Shown: piece by piece, positions 24,501 through 33,119 of the stretch
Layout of the letters: each line of letters begins with the position of its first letter
Numbering within the stretch: the stretch's first letter is position 1
NCBI RefSeq assembly: GCF_003048875.2
Contig: NZ_CP049264.1
Span: 1,798,001-1,862,000, forward strand
Origin: Campylobacter concisus
Lineage (GTDB): Bacteria > Campylobacterota > Campylobacteria > Campylobacterales > Campylobacteraceae
Length of the DNA: 64,000 nt
Reading direction: 5' to 3'
Program-made: the position numbers and the translations under genes
The notes under the pieces: generated by a model
What the model saw: the letters and a program-made list of their open reading frames with translations, nothing else
Told to the model about the DNA's origin: nothing
Database searches by the model: none

Positions 24501-25855
24501 ATGCCATTATCGCCGTCAAATACATTGTTTCCTTTTGTATCTATAACGCTTGTAACATTGCCACTAGCATCTTTATGAACTGTGTAGTAGTCATTTATGC
24601 CAGTGCCTACGACATGGATCTTGCTGCCATCCTTTGCAAGGTTTGGTATGCTGATAGTTGCAGTAGCTTTTGCGCCATCCTCAGCATAGTTCTCGCCTCT
24701 TGTGATAGTGCCGTTGCCATCTGCATCATCATTAAATTTGATAGTAAATTTATCTGGAGCAGTAGTCTCGCCTGTGGCTGTGTTGCCAGCGCCATCAGTA
24801 GCCTTTGCGACCACTGGAGTGTTGTCTTTTGTCGCATTGTCGCTGATAGTGACCTTGCCACTATGTGGATCAAGCTTGAAAGCACCTGTTGGAGCTGTCG
24901 TCTTGCCAGGAGTGCTATCTACAACCCAGCCAGCGCTTGGGTTTTTGACCACGGTGATTGTTTGCGTGTTGCCGCCATTATCTGTGTATGAAATTTCAAC
25001 CTTAGTTGCGTCATTGTCGTGAGGCACTACATCAACTGTACCGTCAGCCTTTGGAGTGAGATCTACTTGCGGCGGCACAATGTCTGATACTGGAGTAGTA
25101 ACTGGTGTACCATTGCCTGCATCATCTTTTGGAGTAACTTTTACCTCAGTACCTGGTTTTAGTGGTTCATTATTTGGTGTAGGAACACTAAATGTACCAT
25201 CAGAATTTACTGGAACTGTAACTGGGGTATGACCAGGAATTTCAACAATTACAGTGGTATTTGGATCTGGGTTTGGAACCTTACCAGTTACTACTGTTGA
25301 AGTGTTGTTAATTGGATCTAGAGTTACTGTTGGGATAGTAGTATCTACAAAACCAGCGTCACCACCAGCATTATCGGCTGCGCCGCTTACGCCGCCTATC
25401 CTCTCAGCACCTCTTGCGCTGTTTAGATCACCTATAGAGCGGAAATTTTCATTGATATTTGAGTAGTGACCACCCTCATCAAACGACGCCGCACCAAGGC
25501 TAACGCCATCTCCGCCACCAGCTGCGGCTGCGTTACCACCAGCGGCAGTCTCCTCTATTTTTGTTAGATCTTCGCCGTTTAACAACGCTTTTTGCAAGTC
25601 ACTAACATCTGCTACAGTATTTGGTTTTTATCCTGCGGCTACATTTTCGTCAAGCTTTAACGACTCATCACCCAAGATGGTGACATCTTTGCCATTATCC
25701 ATTGAAACTACGGCTTTAGAAGAAGCTGAAGAGGTCTTTACAACCTCCCCAAGATATAAAGCGTCGCCAACTTTTAAAACGCGGCTAACGCCATTTTGAT
25801 CTACAGCTACCACTAAGCCTGAGATTTGTTTGATTACTCCTACTTGAGTTTGTAT
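21566..25855 (-). pseudogene. LapA/BapA-type large repetitive adhesin, interrupted by an in-frame TAA
   Basis: The frame encodes, in order: an N-terminal LapA-like retention module (VGVIKQISGLVVAVDQNGVSRVLKVGD...VVSMDNGKDVTILG); a Gly/Ala linker (EETAAGGNAAAAGGGDG); Ig-like and other adhesin repeats (several blocks with DGDINHTTARISLPD-like text); one Ig-like domain KTPKLIGKADKFATVEIYDG; a run of polar repeats (NLGDGDNYL, TTGSGDD, GDGNNKL); and a BapA-like end SDVISLTDGDNTLKITADTGDKV. A TAA at 25628-25630 splits retention module and body, which are in the same frame (K-P-N-T-V-A-D follows). One C-to-T change from CAA would explain it. The expected start with AAGGA upstream is an ATA at 25853-25855, not ATG. 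If expressed, it would be a type I-secreted, cell-surface adhesin. No ABC exporter is in the window. Confidence 0.75.
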
Positions 25856-25940
25856 GTCTATCCTTATCGTAAAATAAATTTTACGTAATTTTAAGACATT
25901 TTAATCTTCTTTGTATATTGTACTTGGTACAGTTGTGACA

Positions 25941-26315
25941 TTATTGTGCTGCGATAACCTCAATTTCTACAAGTGCATCTTTTGGTAAAGTCTTCACAGC
26001 CACCGTGCTTCTGGCTGGATATGGCTCTTTGAAAAATTTAGCGTATGTGACATTTACTTTAGCAAAATCTGCCATATCTGCTAAAAAGATCGTAGTCTTT
26101 ACGACATTATCAAAACTAAGTCCAGCCTCAGCCAAAATGTTTTGTAAATTTGTAAGTGACTGCTCGGCCTGAGCCTCTACGCTACTACCTGCAAACTCGC
26201 CTGCTGGTGTGACGCCAAGCTGGCCCGAGATAAATAAAAATCCATTCGCGCTAATCGCCTGAGAATATGGTCCAATCGCTTGTGGAGCGTTTTTTGTTGA
26301 AATTTGTTTTTTCAT
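25941..26315 (-). CDS. ridA: RidA family enamine/imine deaminase
   Basis: This 124-residue protein begins MKKQISTKNAPQAIGPYSQAI, with GFLFISGQLGVTP near 30. It has EQSLTNLQNILAEAGLSFDNVVKTTIFLADM in the middle and PARSTVAVKTLPKDALVEIEVIAAQ at the end. The Arg in PARSTV and the C-terminal Glu are the RidA active-site residues. RidA hydrolyses reactive 2-aminoacrylate and related imines from PLP enzymes. The ATG at 26315 has AAAGGAG seven bases upstream; a longer GTG-started frame is unlikely. Confidence 0.93.
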   Translation of the reverse strand: MKKQISTKNAPQAIGPYSQAISANGFLFISGQLGVTPAGEFAGSSVEAQAEQSLTNLQNILAEAGLSFDNVVKTTIFLADMADFAKVNVTYAKFFKEPYPARSTVAVKTLPKDALVEIEVIAAQ

Positions 26316-26379
26316 ATCTTCTCCTTTGAAATTTGGCAAAATCCTACTATAAATTTCTAAATTTTTAGGCACCAAAGGC

Positions 26380-26385
26380 TATAAT
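26380..26385 (+). promoter_or_regulatory. -10 box for the 26410 gene
   Basis: TATAAT lies 25 bases before the ATG of the hypothetical gene, in the divergent spacer with ridA. Confidence 0.5.
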
Positions 26386-26409
26386 GAGCAAAATTTCAAA
26401 AGGACAAAG

Positions 26410-26883
26410 ATGCAAATAACCCTTGCACCAAACGAATTTTTAGATGACTACGTACTTGGCGCTCAGCTTGCCAAAAACGCTGGCATCTCATCAAACGCCT
26501 ACCTCTTTTGGAAAAATGCGATCAGCGCTAAATTTGAAAACTCGCGCATCGTTTTTATTAGAAAAAAGAGCGTCCCAGAGAAATTTGCAAGCGCTTTGCA
26601 AGCTTGCACGCCCTTAAATGGTCTTGTGCCAACTGGCGTTTTTTGCTCATTTACCTCACTCGCCCCATCCCACCTCGTGGCGAAAAATGGCTCGAAAATT
26701 TATGAGCTTTTTGAATTTCATGAAATTTGCGGTATCAAATTTTTAAATTTAAAGAAATTTTATGATGATTTTAAGCTTAGCTACTCGTATAGAATTTATA
26801 TAGAAAAGTGCAAATTTTTCTCGCCAGCGCCCTTTGAAAAGCGCATAAAACTGACTGAGACTATGTGTCTTGGCTACTACTAG
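26410..26883 (+). CDS. Conserved hypothetical protein, 157 residues
   Basis: I do not recognise this protein. It is soluble, without signal peptide or membrane segment. The first 40 residues (EFLDDYVLGAQLAKNAGISSNAYLFWKNAI) could form a small helical, MerR/excisionase-like head, followed by basic segments and Cys residues at several sites. AAAGGAC before the ATG and a good -10 box support a real gene. Its 3' end overlaps the convergent 26861 gene by 23 bases. Confidence 0.65.
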   Translation: MQITLAPNEFLDDYVLGAQLAKNAGISSNAYLFWKNAISAKFENSRIVFIRKKSVPEKFASALQACTPLNGLVPTGVFCSFTSLAPSHLVAKNGSKIYELFEFHEICGIKFLNLKKFYDDFKLSYSYRIYIEKCKFFSPAPFEKRIKLTETMCLGYY

Positions 26884-27400
26884 CCACCTCGTAAACGATT
26901 AGCGCCTCAGTTTTGTAGCCCCCTATCCTATCTTTATATAGCAAAATTTCGTCGTTTTCTCTTTTGGCGTAAATTTTAATGTGAGCGGAGTTTGTGCTCT
27001 CGTCGTAGTCCTCGTATATAAATTTAAACTCCTCACTACCTGGCGTGATAAACTGCAGTGCCTGAAATGAAACAGCAAGCACTATCTCCTCGCTAATGCC
27101 ACTTGTTCTAAATTTATCAGCCAGCTTCACTACAAAAAACCCCACATCGCTAAAATACTCCTCGCAGCTCTCATACTCGCTTTCAAAAACTACTATCTCA
27201 TTTATCGACCACTCATTTTGCGTCTTGTTTTGCTCAAATTTCTGCCTTTTTCTTATGGCAGCTTTTAAAAATATCCCTTGTGGTTTTGAGATAAAGCCCT
27301 CATTTAAAATTTGCTTTAGCTTTAAATTTACTAGCTCGCTTTTGGTTTTGGTAAAAAATTTAAGTAGTGGCTTTGCTTGATCATTGTAAAAGGTTTTCAT
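26861..27400 (-). CDS. Hypothetical protein, 179 residues
   Basis: I do not recognise this protein. It is soluble and acidic in its second half, with a basic N-terminal third (KPLLKFFTKTKSELVNLKLKQIL) and a beta-rich C-terminal half (KIYAKRENDEILLYKDRIGGYKTEALIVYEV). It lies directly after the fumarase terminator and overlaps the convergent neighbour by 23 bases. No clear Shine-Dalgarno precedes the ATG. Confidence 0.6.
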   Translation of the reverse strand: MKTFYNDQAKPLLKFFTKTKSELVNLKLKQILNEGFISKPQGIFLKAAIRKRQKFEQNKTQNEWSINEIVVFESEYESCEEYFSDVGFFVVKLADKFRTSGISEEIVLAVSFQALQFITPGSEEFKFIYEDYDESTNSAHIKIYAKRENDEILLYKDRIGGYKTEALIVYEVASSSQDT

Positions 27401-27413
27401 TTTAGAAGAAATT

Positions 27414-27435
27414 CCGCTAGCCCCAAAGCTAGCGG
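27414..27435 (-). terminator. Fumarase operon terminator
   Basis: An 8-bp perfect stem (CCGCTAGC / GCTAGCGG) with a 6-base loop sits seven bases past the stop of the beta subunit gene and is followed on the minus strand by AATTTCTTC. Confidence 0.75.
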
Positions 27436-27442
27436 ATCAAAT

Positions 27443-28003
27443 TTAGATTTTTTTGTAAGGTGCTTGGCCGACTTCGTAGAAGTTATTGCCCTCGCAGTCG
27501 ATAGCGACTATCGCTGGGAAGTCCTCTACTGTGAGCCTTGCAACTGCCTCTGGTCCTAGCTCTGGGTAAGCTAGCACTTCATATTTTTTGATACTTTGGC
27601 TAATGACCGCTCCGATACCGCCGATAGCGACCATATAAACACAGCATGATTTTTTCATCGCATCGACTACTGCATCATTGCGATATCCCTTGCCGATCAT
27701 GCCATTTATGCCAACTTCGTTTATCATAGTTGGTGTGTATTTGTCCATTCTGCCGCTTGTTGTTGGGCCTGCTGCACCGATAGCTTGGTTTGGTTTAGCT
27801 GGTGTTGGTCCGACGTAGTAGATAGTCTCGCCTTTTAGCTCAACTGGTAGCTTCTCGCCACGCGCTAGAGCCTCTGTTAGTGCCTTGTGAGCGGCGTCAC
27901 GAGCAGCGATGATAGTGCCTGAGATTAGGACATTGTCGCCTGCTTTTAGGCTTTTTACCACCTCTTTATCAAATGGTGCTGTTATTCTTTTTACTTCTGA
28001 CAT
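27443..28003 (-). CDS. Class I fumarate hydratase, beta subunit
   Basis: This 186-residue protein equals the C-terminal domain of class I fumarases (TtdB/FumA C-terminus). It has GDNVLISGTIIAARDAAHKAL, YYVGPTPAKPNQAIGAAGPTTSGRMD near 62-87, GKGYRNDAVVDAMKKSCCVY, and AYPELGPEAVARLTVEDFPAIVAID. With the alpha subunit it makes the oxygen-sensitive 4Fe-4S enzyme that interconverts fumarate and malate. The gene starts nine bases after the alpha gene ends. TtdAB (L-tartrate dehydratase) is the main alternative, but fumarase is expected in Campylobacter central metabolism. Confidence 0.88.
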   Translation of the reverse strand: MSEVKRITAPFDKEVVKSLKAGDNVLISGTIIAARDAAHKALTEALARGEKLPVELKGETIYYVGPTPAKPNQAIGAAGPTTSGRMDKYTPTMINEVGINGMIGKGYRNDAVVDAMKKSCCVYMVAIGGIGAVISQSIKKYEVLAYPELGPEAVARLTVEDFPAIVAIDCEGNNFYEVGQAPYKKI

Positions 28004-28012
28004 GTTATCTCC

Positions 28013-28858
28013 TTAAAGCTCGGCGTCTGCGTGGCGTGCAGCGTGGCAGTTGATATTTATGGCTACTGGTAGGCCTGCGATGTGAGTTGGATACCACTCG
28101 ACATTTACTTTTATGGCAGTTGTATCGCCACCAAGCCCTTGAGGTCCGACGCCTGTTTTGCTAGCAAGCTCAAGAAGCTCATCTTCAAGTTTTGCATATC
28201 TTGCATCGGCATTTTTGCTATCTACTGGACGAACTGCGGCTTGCTTGGCTAGAAGCGCTGCTTTATCCATAGTGCCGCCTATGCCAACGCCTATTGTCAT
28301 TGGAGGGCAAGCGTTTGGTCCAGCGTATTTTACAGCCTCTAAAAATACCTTTTTAACGCCCTCTATGCCATCAGCTGGCACAAGCATTTTTAGTATTGAT
28401 TTGTTCTCACTGCCAAAGCCCTTTGGAGCGACTTTTATCTTTAGTTTATCGCCTGGGACGATCCTAGTGTGGATGACTGCTGGAGTGTTATTTGTAGTGT
28501 TTTTTCTCTCAAAAAGTGGCTCAGCAACGACTGATTTTCTAAGATAGCCCTCAGTGTAGCCTTTTGCAACGCCTTCATTGATCGCATCTTCGATATATCC
28601 ACCCTCTATATGCACGTCCTGACCGATCTCGACAAAGACAACCGTCATGCCTGTATCTTGGCAAATAGGCGCAACGCCCTCTTCTGCTAGCTTGGCATTT
28701 TGCAAAATTTTGCCCAAGATATCTTTACCTAGAGATGAGCTCTCAGTGGTTTTTGCTTTTGTAAAAGCAGCCTTTAGATCTGGCGTAACGACGTAACAGG
28801 CTTGTTTGCAAAGCTTTGCAACAGTCTCTTTTATATCTTTTACGTTTACCGTTCTCAT
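28013..28858 (-). CDS. Class I fumarate hydratase, alpha subunit
   Basis: This 281-residue protein matches the N-terminal domain of class I fumarases (TtdA). It has APICQDTGMTVVFVEIG with a cluster cysteine near 63, NNTPAVIHTRIVPGDKL, KGFGSENKSILKML, GPNACPPMTIGVGIGG with a second cysteine, and TGVGPQGLGGDTTAIKV. CHAARH near the end could include the third. It lies upstream of the beta gene in a two-gene operon. Separate subunits are usual for Campylobacterota and many archaea, in contrast to the fused FumA/FumB. Confidence 0.88.
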   Translation of the reverse strand: MRTVNVKDIKETVAKLCKQACYVVTPDLKAAFTKAKTTESSSLGKDILGKILQNAKLAEEGVAPICQDTGMTVVFVEIGQDVHIEGGYIEDAINEGVAKGYTEGYLRKSVVAEPLFERKNTTNNTPAVIHTRIVPGDKLKIKVAPKGFGSENKSILKMLVPADGIEGVKKVFLEAVKYAGPNACPPMTIGVGIGGTMDKAALLAKQAAVRPVDSKNADARYAKLEDELLELASKTGVGPQGLGGDTTAIKVNVEWYPTHIAGLPVAININCHAARHADAEL

Positions 28859-29016
28859 TTATCCTCCTCGTAAAAAACAATTTTTAATTATATAAATTAT
28901 ATGTAAAATTTAAGATTAAATTATAATATTAAATTTAATCACCAAACCTCGGTGTTTAAATACTCTTAAGCAACTTTGGATAAACTACAACAAACTTAAA
29001 TTTCAAAGGAAAAGTT

Positions 29017-29580
29017 ATGAATTCGTTAGTCATCGTGATACTTGTTGTTGCAGTCATTTTTGTCTTTTTCATCAGCCTTTACAACTCGCTTGTTGCAAAG
29101 CAAAACCAGGTAAAAAGCGTGGAGGCTGGCATCGATGCACAGCTAAAAAGAAGATATGACCTCATACCAAATTTAGTAGCTACTGCAAAAGAGTACATGG
29201 TGCATGAAAAAGGTCTACTAGAAAACATCACTGCCCTTAGAGAGAGTGCTAGAAGCGCCTCTACAAATGAGGAGAAATTTGAGCTAAATAACAAAATTTC
29301 AGGCTTGCTAAATGGCCTTAGAGTGAGCGTAGAAAACTACCCAGACCTAAAAGCAAATCAAAATTTACTTCACATCCAAAGCACACTAAATGAGATTGAA
29401 GAGCAAATTTCAGCTGCCAGACGTGCTTACAACTCAGCCATTGAAATTTACAACAACGCCATACAGATGTTTCCCTCAAACATCGTAGCTTCAATGTTTG
29501 GCTTTCACAAAGATGTATTTTTTGATATCCCTGAAAATGAAGCAGTTGCTCCAAACGTCGGTGATCTTTTTAAAAAATAA
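29017..29580 (+). CDS. LemA family protein
   Basis: This 187-residue protein has one N-terminal membrane helix (about residues 3-22). The LemA helical domain follows: VEAGIDAQLKRRYDLIPNLVATAKEYMVHEKGLLENI, LNEIEEQISAARRAYNSAIEIYNNAI and a terminal IVASMFGFHKD. The family is membrane-anchored with the domain outside the cytoplasm; its function is not established. AAGGAAAAG precedes the ATG. A DUF3137 gene follows ten bases later, a pairing seen in other bacteria. Confidence 0.92.
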   Translation: MNSLVIVILVVAVIFVFFISLYNSLVAKQNQVKSVEAGIDAQLKRRYDLIPNLVATAKEYMVHEKGLLENITALRESARSASTNEEKFELNNKISGLLNGLRVSVENYPDLKANQNLLHIQSTLNEIEEQISAARRAYNSAIEIYNNAIQMFPSNIVASMFGFHKDVFFDIPENEAVAPNVGDLFKK

Positions 29581-29590
29581 GGCATAAAAA

Positions 29591-30484
29591 ATGCAAGCAG
29601 ACGAACTAAAGGGCATCGATCTAAGCGACCTTGACGAGCTTGAAAAAGAGCGCCTTGCCATGGGGAAAAAAGCCTTTAAAATGATCGTTTATGGCTTCCT
29701 TGGCGCCATAGTTACAGGTGGCATTTTAGCCTCATTGCACCTTGGAAATTTATTTTTCTTTTTGCTAATAGGAGGAGTTTTTTATCTTGGCAAGACAATA
29801 AGTGAGTTAAAAAAAGAGCTTACATTAAATTTTAAAGAAAAAGTAGTTGGCGTAATCGTAAAAAGCTATGGTCTAAATTTCAATGCCTATAGTGGGTTAA
29901 AATTGGATGATTTTTTTAAAATTTATGACGTTTATGTAAATAGACACAATGCAGAAGATATGATCTACGGACAGATCGATAACACACAGTTTAAGCTTTG
30001 CGATTTTTATGCAGCAGAGGAGACAAGATCCAGCAAAGGAGGCACCTATACGACGGTAAAATTTCAAGGTATTTTGCTAAAGGCTGAGTTTAAAAAAGAG
30101 TTAAACGCCACGATCTACGTCTGCGATAAAAAGCGAACATCTGATCTAAGAAGCGAGGGCGAACAAGCGACGATGGATAACCCTAAATTTAATGAGCTTT
30201 TTAAGACCTACACGACTGATCAGATCGCTGCAAGATATGCTCTGACGCCAAAGCTGATGGAAAATTTAACCACTCTAAGAACTAAATTTAATGCCCCACT
30301 CTCGGCAGCGTTTTTAAAAAATGAAATTTTCATCGCGATCGATCTTAGAAAGGATAGCTTTGAGCCTGATCTTCAAATGCCACTAAATAGCAATGAGAGT
30401 GTGCAAAACTACATCTCAAGTATCAGCGACTTTTTGCAGATCATGCGCGATCTGGAGCTAAATAAAAACATCTGGAAGAGCTAA
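29591..30484 (+). CDS. DUF3137 family membrane protein
   Basis: This 297-residue protein has a charged N-terminus, two close membrane helices (about residues 30-50 and 55-75), then a soluble domain. That domain contains LKLDDFFKIYDVYVNRHNAEDMIYGQID and a C-terminal FLKNEIFIAIDLRKDSFEPDL. The layout fits DUF3137, a family often next to lemA. The two products may work together at the inner membrane, but the function is unknown. Confidence 0.75.
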   Translation: MQADELKGIDLSDLDELEKERLAMGKKAFKMIVYGFLGAIVTGGILASLHLGNLFFFLLIGGVFYLGKTISELKKELTLNFKEKVVGVIVKSYGLNFNAYSGLKLDDFFKIYDVYVNRHNAEDMIYGQIDNTQFKLCDFYAAEETRSSKGGTYTTVKFQGILLKAEFKKELNATIYVCDKKRTSDLRSEGEQATMDNPKFNELFKTYTTDQIAARYALTPKLMENLTTLRTKFNAPLSAAFLKNEIFIAIDLRKDSFEPDLQMPLNSNESVQNYISSISDFLQIMRDLELNKNIWKS

Positions 30485-30493
30485 ATTTATAAA

Positions 30494-31141
30494 ATGCCAG
30501 ATAAGACAAAGCTCAAAGAAGGCGACATATTTTACGTCTATAATGACTACTACAAGAGATATTTCTTTGGCAAAATCTTAGTTGATATTAAAAACCGCCT
30601 TGTAAAGCGAGCGAATGAGGGTCTTCTTTGGCCGCTTGATTTTTTTAGTGACTGCTACTTGGTTGCTGTTTATAAAGATATAGCAGATACGCCGGTGCTA
30701 AAAAGCCGTGAATTTATAATCCCGGGTAGCTTCATCTACAAAAGCAGTTTCAACCGCAAAAATGAAGACGACATAAAGTGGGTCTATTATGATCACGAAG
30801 ATATCAACTACAAAGAGCTAGAATTTCCAGAGTATCTCATCAGTAGCAATGATAAAATTTGCCTAGAAAGAGGAGAGCTTAGCATACCAACTGGCTTAAC
30901 TCGCACGCAATATGAGAATGAATTTAACATTACTGGCAGCAAAACTGGTGGCATAAACTACTCAAATGCCCTGCTTTTACAAGGTTTGCCAGCGTATAAA
31001 GAGAGGATAGACTATAGCGATCTTCGCCTTTTACCAGAGCTTCGTAAAAAGCTCTATGAGATGATAGGAGAGGATCCAGACATGCCCTACTATGAGCTAG
31101 CATTAAAGCACGGCAAAGATCTAGCACGCTTTTATAAATGA
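30494..31141 (+). CDS. Immunity protein 26-like (Imm26) protein
   Basis: This 215-residue soluble protein opens LKEGDIFYVYNDYYKRYFFGKIL. It continues with beta-strand-rich text (PLDFFSDCYLVAVYKDI, REFIIPGSFIYKSSF, VYYDHEDINYKELEFPEYLI), the pattern of the Imm26 family of polymorphic-toxin immunity proteins. It ends in helices (LRLLPELRKKLYEMIG). No toxin gene is adjacent. It sits ten bases after the DUF3137 gene and could be co-transcribed with it. The Imm26 assignment rests on recognised pattern only. Confidence 0.55.
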   Translation: MPDKTKLKEGDIFYVYNDYYKRYFFGKILVDIKNRLVKRANEGLLWPLDFFSDCYLVAVYKDIADTPVLKSREFIIPGSFIYKSSFNRKNEDDIKWVYYDHEDINYKELEFPEYLISSNDKICLERGELSIPTGLTRTQYENEFNITGSKTGGINYSNALLLQGLPAYKERIDYSDLRLLPELRKKLYEMIGEDPDMPYYELALKHGKDLARFYK

Positions 31142-31608
31142 TAAATTTACACATAAAAATAGATAAGCAAATTTGGCTATAAAAGAGCTATTAAGAGGCG
31201 TTTTAAAATTTAACAAAAGAAATTTGGCTCTCTTGTTGCAGCCTAGATGAGCGCGATAGAGAAATTTATGATGAAATTTCGTGACATCGCATCTCCCAGT
31301 CAAGGCTAATTAACTTTAGTAAATTTAAATATCACAAACAAGATTACTCGGCTACTTTTGCAAGCAGATAATAAATTTAAAACTAGCAAGCCATTTTTAA
31401 AAATTTATAACCAAATTTACGAAAAAAGCGGTGGTTACGTTTTAGAGAGCTATTTAAAAAGGTGGTGTAGCTTTAAAATTTGTGGTTTTGTGAGGTTAAA
31501 TTCAGTGGCTTAGAGCCTTAAAAAAGCGCAATCTCACTTAAATTTGCCCTTTTGTTTTATGATTTTGCGAGGTTAAATTTAATGGCCAAAAGCCATTAAA
31601 TTTATAAA
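31142..31608. other. Gene-poor spacer with degenerate DNA and a short duplication
   Basis: No convincing gene lies in these 467 bases. A frame of roughly 55 codons near 31340-31510 has protein-like composition but no start. A block near 31486-31517 is repeated imperfectly at 31563-31594 (shared TTTTG.GAGGTTAAATT). A perfect 13-bp hairpin with a CAAAA loop spans 31574-31604. The region may hold a decayed gene. Confidence 0.45.
31574..31604 (-). terminator. Hairpin after the CorC/HlyC gene
   Basis: A 13-bp perfect stem (TAAATTTAATGGC / GCCATTAAATTTA) with a 5-base loop lies five bases past the stop of the 31609 gene. No strong T-run follows on the minus strand, so it could be a 3'-stabilising stem rather than a terminator. 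Confidence 0.5.
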
Positions 31609-32949
31609 CTAAGCCTGAGCAGGCTCCTCTTCTTCTTTTATCTTTTTTCTAACTTTTACGCGCGAGATACTAGCTCCATCCATCTTTCTCACCTCGTAGT
31701 AGCAGTTTTCATCCTCGATCTTATCCCCAACTACTGGCAAACGACCGATAAGGTTAAAGACATATCCGCCGATCGTGACTTGATCGGTCTCTTCATCAAA
31801 GCTTATGCCAAGAAGCTCCTCAACGCTCTCTAGATCGTATCTGCCTTGGAATTCATAGATGTTCTCATTTATCTTTTTGTAGTGTTGATCGACCTCGTCG
31901 TGCTCGTCGTTAAAGTCGCCAAGCACCTCCTCCATGATATCCTCCATCGTAAGAAGTCCAGCTGTGCCGCCGTACTCATCAACGACAAGTGCTGCTGAAA
32001 TTTGCTCTTTATTCATCATCACAAGCACCTTTGATATAGAAAGGCTCTCAGGCACGATGACAAATTTACGCACGATCGCATCAAAGCTCTTCTCTTTATC
32101 CTCGCTAAAGTGTAGCTGCAAGATATCTCTAATGTGTATCATGCCCAAAATGATATCTTTTGAGCCATCTATATAAGGATAGCGAGTATATTTTGACTCA
32201 AAAACGACTTGTAAATTCTCTTCAAAGCTCTTTTGCTTATTTATACAAATCATGTCGCGTCTTGGCGTCATAACCTCTTTTGCGACCGTATCACTAAAAT
32301 CAACTGCGTTTTTGATAAGCTCAGTCTCAAAACTATCAAGCACACCGCCCTTTAAGCTCTCGCCAACGATGATCTTGATCTCCTCTTCAGAGTGCGCTAG
32401 CTCATTCTCTTTTGCTGGCTGGATGCCTAAAATTTTAAGTCCAGATGTAGCTAGGATGTCAAAAAGCTTTATGATAGGCGAAAACAGTATCCAGAAAAAG
32501 TGAAGCGGACGAGCGATTTTAAGCACTGCTGATTCTGATTTGGCTATGGCGACTGACTTTGGCACAAGCTCGCCCATAACGACGTGAAGTAGTGTGATAA
32601 GCGTAAATGCGATCGCAAAGCCGACTGTATGAACTAAGATATCGCTAAGATTAAAAACATTTTTAAGTGGGGCCTCTATGAGCCTTGCGACTGCTGGCTC
32701 ACCGATCCAACCAAGGGCAAGTGAGCTTAGCGTGATGCCAAGCTGAGTGGCGCTAAGATAGGTATCAAGCTTGTTTGACATCTCAAAGGCAAGCTGGGCG
32801 TTTGGCTTTTTCTCTTTGATAAGCTCTTCAAGTCTAGACTTGCGAACCTTGACAAGGGAAAATTCCGACAAAACAAAAAATGCGTTTAGTAAAATGAATA
32901 TAATGGCAAGTATTACCATTAAAAGCGAGTTATCGCTACTGGGGTACAA
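31609..32949 (-). CDS. CNNM/HlyC-CorC-TlyC family membrane protein
   Basis: This 446-residue protein has the full family layout. A CNNM/DUF21 transmembrane domain spans about residues 8-195, with LSATQLGITLSSLALGWIGEPAVA. A CBS pair follows (about 210-335, VMTPRRDMICI and ALVVDEYGGTAGLLTMEDIMEEVLGD). A CorC/HlyC C-terminal domain (about 350-435, VEELLGISFDEETDQVTIGGYVFNLIGRLP) completes it. The family is linked to Mg2+ or Co2+ efflux, and some members were misnamed hemolysins. It is a single gene divergent from the NSS transporter. Confidence 0.92.
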   Translation of the reverse strand: MYPSSDNSLLMVILAIIFILLNAFFVLSEFSLVKVRKSRLEELIKEKKPNAQLAFEMSNKLDTYLSATQLGITLSSLALGWIGEPAVARLIEAPLKNVFNLSDILVHTVGFAIAFTLITLLHVVMGELVPKSVAIAKSESAVLKIARPLHFFWILFSPIIKLFDILATSGLKILGIQPAKENELAHSEEEIKIIVGESLKGGVLDSFETELIKNAVDFSDTVAKEVMTPRRDMICINKQKSFEENLQVVFESKYTRYPYIDGSKDIILGMIHIRDILQLHFSEDKEKSFDAIVRKFVIVPESLSISKVLVMMNKEQISAALVVDEYGGTAGLLTMEDIMEEVLGDFNDEHDEVDQHYKKINENIYEFQGRYDLESVEELLGISFDEETDQVTIGGYVFNLIGRLPVVGDKIEDENCYYEVRKMDGASISRVKVRKKIKEEEEPAQA

Positions 32950-33119
32950 TTATGATCCTTAAGAGTTAAAAATTTTGGCTGATTATAGCGAATTTATATT
33001 TAGCGGTCAAATTAGTCGCGCCCAAAAGTAACAACATTTCTTAAATTTAAGTTTTATAAAAAGTTCTTAAATCATATTTTGGTAACATTATTTTCATCAC
33101 TAAATTTATGGATTTTACA

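Noticed and set aside
24470-24991. A 173-codon plus-strand frame rich in Cys and Val
   Set aside because: It is antisense to the adhesin body, has no ribosome site, and its composition mirrors the Asn/Gly/Thr codons of the adhesin.
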